Below are positions 7,212 to 11,111 of a stretch of 11,111 nucleotides of DNA, piece by piece. The notes beneath the pieces are model-generated. The model was not told where the DNA came from. It searched no databases and saw only the letters and a list, made by a program, of their open reading frames with translations. The stretch is from QHWK01 sp035315685 (lineage in GTDB: Bacteria; Acidobacteriota; Vicinamibacteria; Vicinamibacterales; CAVVIG01), in assembly GCA_035315685.1 (NCBI GenBank), contig DATFXR010000878.1, positions 1 to 11,111 on the forward strand. The letters are read 5' to 3'. The number at the start of each line of letters is the position of its first letter. Within the stretch, counting starts at the first letter, position 1. The position numbers and the translations under genes are program-made.

Positions 7212-7217
7212 TCCTCT
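7212..7217 (-). promoter_or_regulatory. Ribosome binding site (AGAGGA) for the first SDR gene
   Basis: AGAGGA on the minus strand lies ten bases ahead of the ATG at 7199-7201 and shares bases with the TAG stop of the regulator gene. It supports the chosen SDR start and is one of the few recognisable Shine-Dalgarno sites in the operon. Confidence 0.5.
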
Positions 7218-7869
7218 ATGCGTGATTGCCGGCGCCGTTCTTCGGCGACTCGGGCGTGAGCCGGCGCGCCGGCCGCTCCCGGCGGAGTGGAAACAGCTTG
7301 TCGTGCGGCACGCCGCCGTTCACGAGCACCGAGAGCTGCGCGGACGATCGTTCCAGCGTCGCCACGATCATGAGGTCGTAGTTCACGTGAACGTGCTCGG
7401 CGACCGCGCGCACCGGCATGCCCAGAAATTCCTGGCCGCCGTCGACGTCGAAGATGGCAACCGGTTCGAGACCGTACTCCTTCAACGACAGGTAGGCGAT
7501 CTCAGCCGCCTCACCGCAGCCGAAAATCGCGACGCGCCGATCGGCAGCGGCGCATTCCTGCAGCGCCTCGCGCAGGTGCTGCCGGACCTCGGCGAACAGG
7601 TGAAGGGAGTAGTCCATGAACTCGTAGGTCAGGCGCGCCTTCTCAGCGATGCCGCGGGGCGTAATCAGGTAGGTGATGCGGTTGGACTGCACGTTCACAC
7701 ACTTGATGTAGCCCTTGCGCACCAGCCGCCGCAGATAGATGTTGGTGAGGCCGAGCGCGATGCCGAGCTTGCTCGCGAGACTCCGCTGGGTGACGCGCGA
7801 ATCCTGCTCCACGGCCTCGAGCAGCTTCAGATCGCGTTGCGCTTCGATGTCCAACTCGATTTTGGCCAT
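7216..7869 (-). CDS. Winged-helix regulator with C-terminal Rossmann (nucleotide-binding-like) domain
   Basis: 217 residues in two parts. Residues 10-80 form a MarR/EPS-associated type winged helix: RDLKLLEAVEQDSRVTQRSLAS precedes the recognition region LGIALGLTNIYLRRLVRKG (35-53), and the wing RITYLITPRGIAEK (64-77) follows. A helical linker (80-108) leads to a Rossmann-like unit: RVAIFGCGEAAEIAY (112-126) with GxGxxA, then an acidic second strand VAIFDVDG (137-144), then DLMIVAT (165-171). The order wHTH then Rossmann, and the total size, recall the redox repressor Rex, but the DNA-binding half is of a different type and the C-terminal swapped helix of Rex is not evident. It lies in mid-operon, 13 bases after the acyltransferase and 14 before the SDR. 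It likely controls this polysaccharide operon, with the Rossmann part sensing NAD(H) or a sugar nucleotide (inference). The ATG has only a weak purine-rich stretch four bases upstream. Confidence 0.78.
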   Translation of the reverse strand: MAKIELDIEAQRDLKLLEAVEQDSRVTQRSLASKLGIALGLTNIYLRRLVRKGYIKCVNVQSNRITYLITPRGIAEKARLTYEFMDYSLHLFAEVRQHLREALQECAAADRRVAIFGCGEAAEIAYLSLKEYGLEPVAIFDVDGGQEFLGMPVRAVAEHVHVNYDLMIVATLERSSAQLSVLVNGGVPHDKLFPLRRERPARRLTPESPKNGAGNHA

Positions 7870-7882
7870 GGGACCGTCCGTT

Positions 7883-9025
7883 TCAAACCGCGATCGCCGG
7901 TCGTATCGCGCGTGAGGTCACAGAGAGGAACGGGCGCTCGAACACCTGGAAGAACACCCGTGCGAACCCGAGGCTCGCGATCGCCGCCACTGCGATGGCG
8001 AGCGCCGCTGGAACGACCGACCAACCGAGCGTGGACGCGACACGCCACGCGTACGTGGTCACGACCTCGTGGGTGAGATACAGCGAGTACGAGAAGATGC
8101 CTGCGGCCGCCAGCGCGGCGGCGAGCCGCGACGGCGCCTGCTCCCGGCGCTGGCGAGCGACCGCGAGGTTCACCGCGACGAAGAATCCCAGGCCCCAGCA
8201 CAGATCGACAGAGAACCACACCGCGCGATACACGAGGCCCGGCGGAATGGTGTAGAGCAGGCCGTACGAGATGCACGCAGCCGCCGTGAGCAGCGCCACG
8301 CACACGGCTGTGTTGCGGAAGACCCGCGGAACGTCGACCAGTCCGACCATCGCTTCGACGCTGAGGGCGCCGAGCATCCAGATCGGCCATTGCGCCGCCG
8401 CCGCCTGCGTCACGAGGACGTCGACGTAACCGAGGCGATGCATCACTCCCGCGAACACGAACCATGCGACGCGAGCGAGCACGCCTGCGCCGAGGACGAT
8501 CGGCCAGCCAGCCGCTGCGCGCAGCCGCATCAGCACGAAGTACAGCAGGTACAACTGCTCCTCGGTGGCAAGCGTCCAGAACACCTCGTTGATGCCTGTT
8601 ACCGTCGACTGACTGAAGTTCTGGAGCATCAGCACGTGAAGTCCGATCAGGCGCAGCGCATCAGGCGACGTCCACGCCGTGCCGAAGCGCAACCAGACGA
8701 ACAGCGCGAGCGCCACCAGGTACGGCGGATACAACCGGCGGATGCGCCGCCGCCAGAACGCAGCGAACTCGGGCGGCGCCGTCGATCCGGCGCGAGCGCG
8801 AAGCGCCCAGCGGTAGTGGATGCAGAACCCGGAGATGACGAAGAACAGCCACACGCCATAGCGGCCGAAGGACAGCGTCGTGTAGGCGAACGCTTCAAGA
8901 AACGTGTCGCCGGGCGGCTGTCCCGCGATCGCATGACAGAGCACGACCGCCAGCGCTGCGGTGCCGCGAAGCGCGTCGATGGTCCACAGTCGTGGAGCCA
9001 CGATCGCGGTCGGAGCCTTGATCAA
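7883..9025 (-). CDS. Acyltransferase-3 family membrane O-acyltransferase (OafA/NodX-like)
   Basis: 380 residues and about ten hydrophobic segments, the usual build of acyltransferase-3 proteins that O-acetylate or acylate surface sugars across the membrane. The diagnostic motifs are present: TIDALRG (15-21) before the first membrane helix, His31 in VVLCHA, GVWLFFVISGFCI (57-69), the basic loop WRRRIRRLYPPY (91-102), and NEVFWTLATEEQLYL (146-160), which matches the common W-x-L-x-x-E-E-Q-x-Y-L signature. It has no C-terminal SGNH domain. The start codon at 9023-9025 is TTG, 22 bases after the neuB stop. A GTG at 8999-9001 would give a product eight residues shorter and still keep every motif. 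Neither start has a clear ribosome site. The likely target is a sugar of the glycan made by this locus. Confidence 0.88.
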   Translation of the reverse strand: MIKAPTAIVAPRLWTIDALRGTAALAVVLCHAIAGQPPGDTFLEAFAYTTLSFGRYGVWLFFVISGFCIHYRWALRARAGSTAPPEFAAFWRRRIRRLYPPYLVALALFVWLRFGTAWTSPDALRLIGLHVLMLQNFSQSTVTGINEVFWTLATEEQLYLLYFVLMRLRAAAGWPIVLGAGVLARVAWFVFAGVMHRLGYVDVLVTQAAAAQWPIWMLGALSVEAMVGLVDVPRVFRNTAVCVALLTAAACISYGLLYTIPPGLVYRAVWFSVDLCWGLGFFVAVNLAVARQRREQAPSRLAAALAAAGIFSYSLYLTHEVVTTYAWRVASTLGWSVVPAALAIAVAAIASLGFARVFFQVFERPFLSVTSRAIRPAIAV

Positions 9026-9047
9026 TCGCGAGGAATGAAGCCCGCGA

Positions 9048-10085
9048 TCACGGCACGAGATCGTCGGCCGTGATCAACCGATCTTTCGGAATGGCCCGCG
9101 CCGCGACGCGCCCGACGACGTCATTGAGCTGTCGCGCGGGAATGCCGGTGCCTGGGCGCTTGGCCCAGACGTCGCCCGATCCGATCGTGGCGCCGGCCGC
9201 GATATCCCGGATCGAGACGACGCTGTGATGCGCCATGTTGCGGACGTCCTGCTCGCCCGGCTGAATCCGCTTGGTGGCGCCGCGCGCCTTCTCGATCGCA
9301 CGGATGCCGGCGACGATCGCCTTCAGCTCCGCCGGCTCCATGGAGCCCTGCTGATCCGGGCCAGGCAGAGTACGCGACGTCGTGAAGTGCTTCTCGTACA
9401 GGTTGGCGCCGAGCGCAACGGCGGCAAACGCCATCGTGGTGCCGAGCGTGTGATCAGAGAGCCCGACCGGTACGCCGTACTTCTCCTTGAGCGCCGCGAT
9501 GCAATCGAGCTGGACGTGCTCGTACGGCGTCGGGTAGGTCGACGTGCAGTGCATCAGCGCGAAGCGTCCGCCCGCCGCCCGGACGGCCTGCACGGTTCGA
9601 TCGATCTCCTCGGGTGTCGACATGCCGGTGGAGATGATCATCGGCTTGCCCTTGCGCGCGATGTGCTCCTGCATCGGCAGGTGGGTGAGCTCACCCGAAC
9701 CGGTCTTGAACGCCGGCACGCCGACGGTTTCGAGGAAGTCCGCCGCCTCGCGCGAGAACGGCGTCGAGAGAAACAGGATGCCCTTCTGCCGTGCGCGATC
9801 CCGCAGCATGAAATGGTCGTCGCGCGACAGCGCCGTGCGCGTCAACAGATCGAACAGCGACTCGCCGACGTAGGCGGCCGTGGCGCCGCCGCGCAGCATC
9901 TCATGCTCGGGAAAGTGTGTCTGGAACTTGATCGCGTCGGCGCCAGCTGCGGCCGCCGCGTCGACGAGCTCGGCGGCAAGCGCTGCGTCACCGTTATGGT
10001 TGATGCCCGCCTCGGCGATGACGAAGCAGGGCCGGCCGTCCCCCACCGCGCGCCCGCCGATGACGATGCGCTGCTGGTCTGTCAT
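9048..10085 (-). CDS. neuB: NeuB-type nonulosonic (sialic) acid synthase
   Basis: 345 residues, the normal NeuB length. The enzyme condenses phosphoenolpyruvate with ManNAc or a 6-deoxy-4-acylamido analogue to form a nine-carbon acid. The TIM-barrel part (about 20-275) has AEAGINHNGD (24-33), ADAIKFQTH (49-57), FLSTPFSREAA (105-115), KTGSGE (127-132), HCTSTYPTPYE (179-189) and the metal-site elements GLSDHTLG (His212) and YEKHF (His233). After a linker, the SAF/antifreeze-like domain (about 285-345) has SVVSIRDI and KRPGTGI with Arg310, corresponding to the arginine that reaches into the partner subunit's active site in the meningococcal enzyme. The frame is open 100 codons upstream, but homology begins at this ATG, which overlaps the neuC stop by one base (TGATG) with GAGGA just ahead, so the two are translationally coupled. 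Sequence alone does not settle sialic versus legionaminic-type product. Confidence 0.93.
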   Translation of the reverse strand: MTDQQRIVIGGRAVGDGRPCFVIAEAGINHNGDAALAAELVDAAAAAGADAIKFQTHFPEHEMLRGGATAAYVGESLFDLLTRTALSRDDHFMLRDRARQKGILFLSTPFSREAADFLETVGVPAFKTGSGELTHLPMQEHIARKGKPMIISTGMSTPEEIDRTVQAVRAAGGRFALMHCTSTYPTPYEHVQLDCIAALKEKYGVPVGLSDHTLGTTMAFAAVALGANLYEKHFTTSRTLPGPDQQGSMEPAELKAIVAGIRAIEKARGATKRIQPGEQDVRNMAHHSVVSIRDIAAGATIGSGDVWAKRPGTGIPARQLNDVVGRVAARAIPKDRLITADDLVP

Positions 10086-11111
10086 CAGGTCCTCACGCTC
10101 ATCGCCGAGTTGTCGCAGAACCGCTTCTGCGTGTAGAGGGTCGCGCCGGCGAGGACGCTGACGATCGCGTCGCTGACGCCAGGGCGGTAATAGACGTCGG
10201 AGGCCGCGTACGCGCCATGCGCGATCTGGCGCTGCACGGCGCCGACGATCGCGTCGCGGTCGTAGCCGACGTGCACGACGTTGTCGGCGCACAGCCGGCC
10301 CTGCTGCCGGCTGCCGACGTCCACGACCGGCGTGCCGAGAAACGAACACTCCTTGATTCCCGCCGACGAGTTGCCGACCAGGCACGACGCGCGCCGGAGC
10401 AGCGCGATGAACTCGGATACCGGCACGTCGGTGATGAAGCGCATCGCGTGCTCCTCACGCCTCGCGCGCTCGCGGAAGTGGCGCAGGCGCTCCGACATCT
10501 CGCCGGTGCCCGCGTCGGGATTCGGCCAGATCCACACCGCCGGGATGCCCAGCTGCAGGACCGCAGCGAGCGTCTCCTCGAGATGCGCGCCGTTGTCGGC
10601 TTCGGTCGTCACAGGATGCTGGATGACGAGCACGAATCGCCGCGAGACGTCGATCCCGTCGCCGACGCCGTACCGGTTCAGCGTCTCGCTGGTGATCGCG
10701 CCGTCGAGCTGCGCCGCCACTTCGACGTCGAGGGAGCCGGTGTTGAAGACGTAGCCCGGATCCTCGCCCATCGCGAGCACGCGGCGGTGCGCGTCGGCGT
10801 TGGTGACGAAGTGCAGGTGCGCCAGCTTGGTGATCGCGTGGCGGACGCTCTCGTCGATGCTCCCGGTGACGTCGCCCCCCTCGATGTGCGCGATCGTCCG
10901 GTTGAGATACGCCGCGGCCATCGCGATGGCGAGCTGCTCGAACCGATCGCCGCAGATCACCACGATGTCCGGATCGGCGGCGTGAATCCCGTTGGTGAAC
11001 TCGAGCGCCGTGAGGCACGCCGTCTTCGCCATCGCGACGTGATTGCCGCCTTCGATCACGTTGAAGAGCGACGTCGAGATCGTGAAGCCGCCGGCTTCGA
11101 TGTCGTCGGCG
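10085..11111 (-). CDS. neuC: NeuC/LegG-type hydrolysing UDP-sugar 2-epimerase, 5' end cut by right edge
   Basis: 341 residues are visible and the frame stays open to the window edge, so roughly the first 40-50 residues of a 380-390-residue protein lie outside. A GTG at 11059 is an internal codon, not the start: the residues before it (AGGFTISTSLFN) are family-like. The enzyme releases UDP from UDP-GlcNAc, or from a 2,4-diamino-6-deoxy analogue in LegG, while inverting C2, and yields the substrate for NeuB. Key motifs are VICGDRFEQL with the catalytic-region Asp, AHIEGGDVTGSIDESVRH with the conserved Glu and Asp, the UDP-contact histidine in VIQHPVTTE, and VGNSSAGIKE near the C-terminus, all typical of the GT-B-fold UDP-GlcNAc 2-epimerase group. 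Pairing with neuB excludes the pseudaminate route, whose PseG hydrolase is unrelated. The stop codon shares one base with the neuB start. Confidence 0.92.
   Translation of the reverse strand, partial: ADDIEAGGFTISTSLFNVIEGGNHVAMAKTACLTALEFTNGIHAADPDIVVICGDRFEQLAIAMAAAYLNRTIAHIEGGDVTGSIDESVRHAITKLAHLHFVTNADAHRRVLAMGEDPGYVFNTGSLDVEVAAQLDGAITSETLNRYGVGDGIDVSRRFVLVIQHPVTTEADNGAHLEETLAAVLQLGIPAVWIWPNPDAGTGEMSERLRHFRERARREEHAMRFITDVPVSEFIALLRRASCLVGNSSAGIKECSFLGTPVVDVGSRQQGRLCADNVVHVGYDRDAIVGAVQRQIAHGAYAASDVYYRPGVSDAIVSVLAGATLYTQKRFCDNSAMSVRT

Noticed and set aside
6128..7225. Plus-strand frame of 365 codons opposite the first SDR gene
   Set aside because: It has no recognisable domain, and the opposite strand encodes an intact SDR with a complete active site.
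8069..9073. Plus-strand frame of 334 codons opposite the acyltransferase gene
   Set aside because: The highly charged, motif-free translation is the mirror of a membrane-protein gene with full family signatures on the other strand.
10086..10385. A 100-codon N-terminal extension of neuB
   Set aside because: The extension lies inside neuC in another frame and is Arg-rich with no family similarity. The ATG at 10085 coincides with the conserved NeuB N-terminus and a coupled stop-start.

Overview
This is a dense, GC-rich stretch of bacterial chromosome. Every base lies in or within about 25 bases of a gene, and the codons carry strong G/C bias at the third position, which explains the many long shadow reading frames. 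The content is surface-polysaccharide and nucleotide-sugar biosynthesis: sialic-acid-type (nonulosonic acid) enzymes, nucleotide-sugar short-chain dehydrogenases, an O-acyltransferase, a methyltransferase, a flavoprotein and two glycosyltransferases. Shine-Dalgarno sites are sparse, and one gene has a TACAAT box placed as in leaderless transcription. That style fits an environmental high-GC lineage such as Acidobacteriota (Vicinamibacteria-like). The taxonomic guess is an inference from style and is weak. No rRNA, tRNA, CRISPR array, insertion sequence or phage gene was seen.

Layout. At 1-586 (minus) lies the N-terminal part of a membrane-anchored SGNH/GDSL-type hydrolase, which runs off the left edge. 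Divergent from it, only 17 bases away start to start, are two plus-strand genes: a GT4 glycosyltransferase (604-1821) and a GT-C/PMT-like integral membrane glycosyltransferase (1841-3238). From the right edge leftwards runs one tightly packed minus-strand block of eight genes: NeuC-type hydrolysing UDP-sugar 2-epimerase (cut by the right edge), NeuB-type nonulosonate synthase, acyltransferase-3 membrane O-acyltransferase, a winged-helix regulator with a C-terminal Rossmann domain, two extended SDR enzymes, a class I SAM methyltransferase, and a UDP-galactopyranose-mutase/protoporphyrinogen-oxidase-like flavoprotein. Gaps inside the block range from a 38-base overlap to 22 bases, so it is almost certainly one operon. 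It ends by overlapping the tail of the GT-C gene by 45 bases in convergent orientation.

How the genes could work together (inference). NeuC releases a ManNAc-like sugar from its UDP form and NeuB condenses it with phosphoenolpyruvate to a nine-carbon acid. The two SDRs, the flavoprotein and the methyltransferase would build or decorate further sugars. The GT4 enzyme would transfer sugars on the cytoplasmic face, and the GT-C enzyme would use a lipid-linked donor on the outer face of the membrane. The acyltransferase and SGNH protein could add or remove acyl groups. The regulator may adjust the operon to a nucleotide or sugar-nucleotide bound by its Rossmann domain. A CMP-nonulosonate synthetase, needed to activate the NeuB product, is not in the window; it may lie beyond the right edge.
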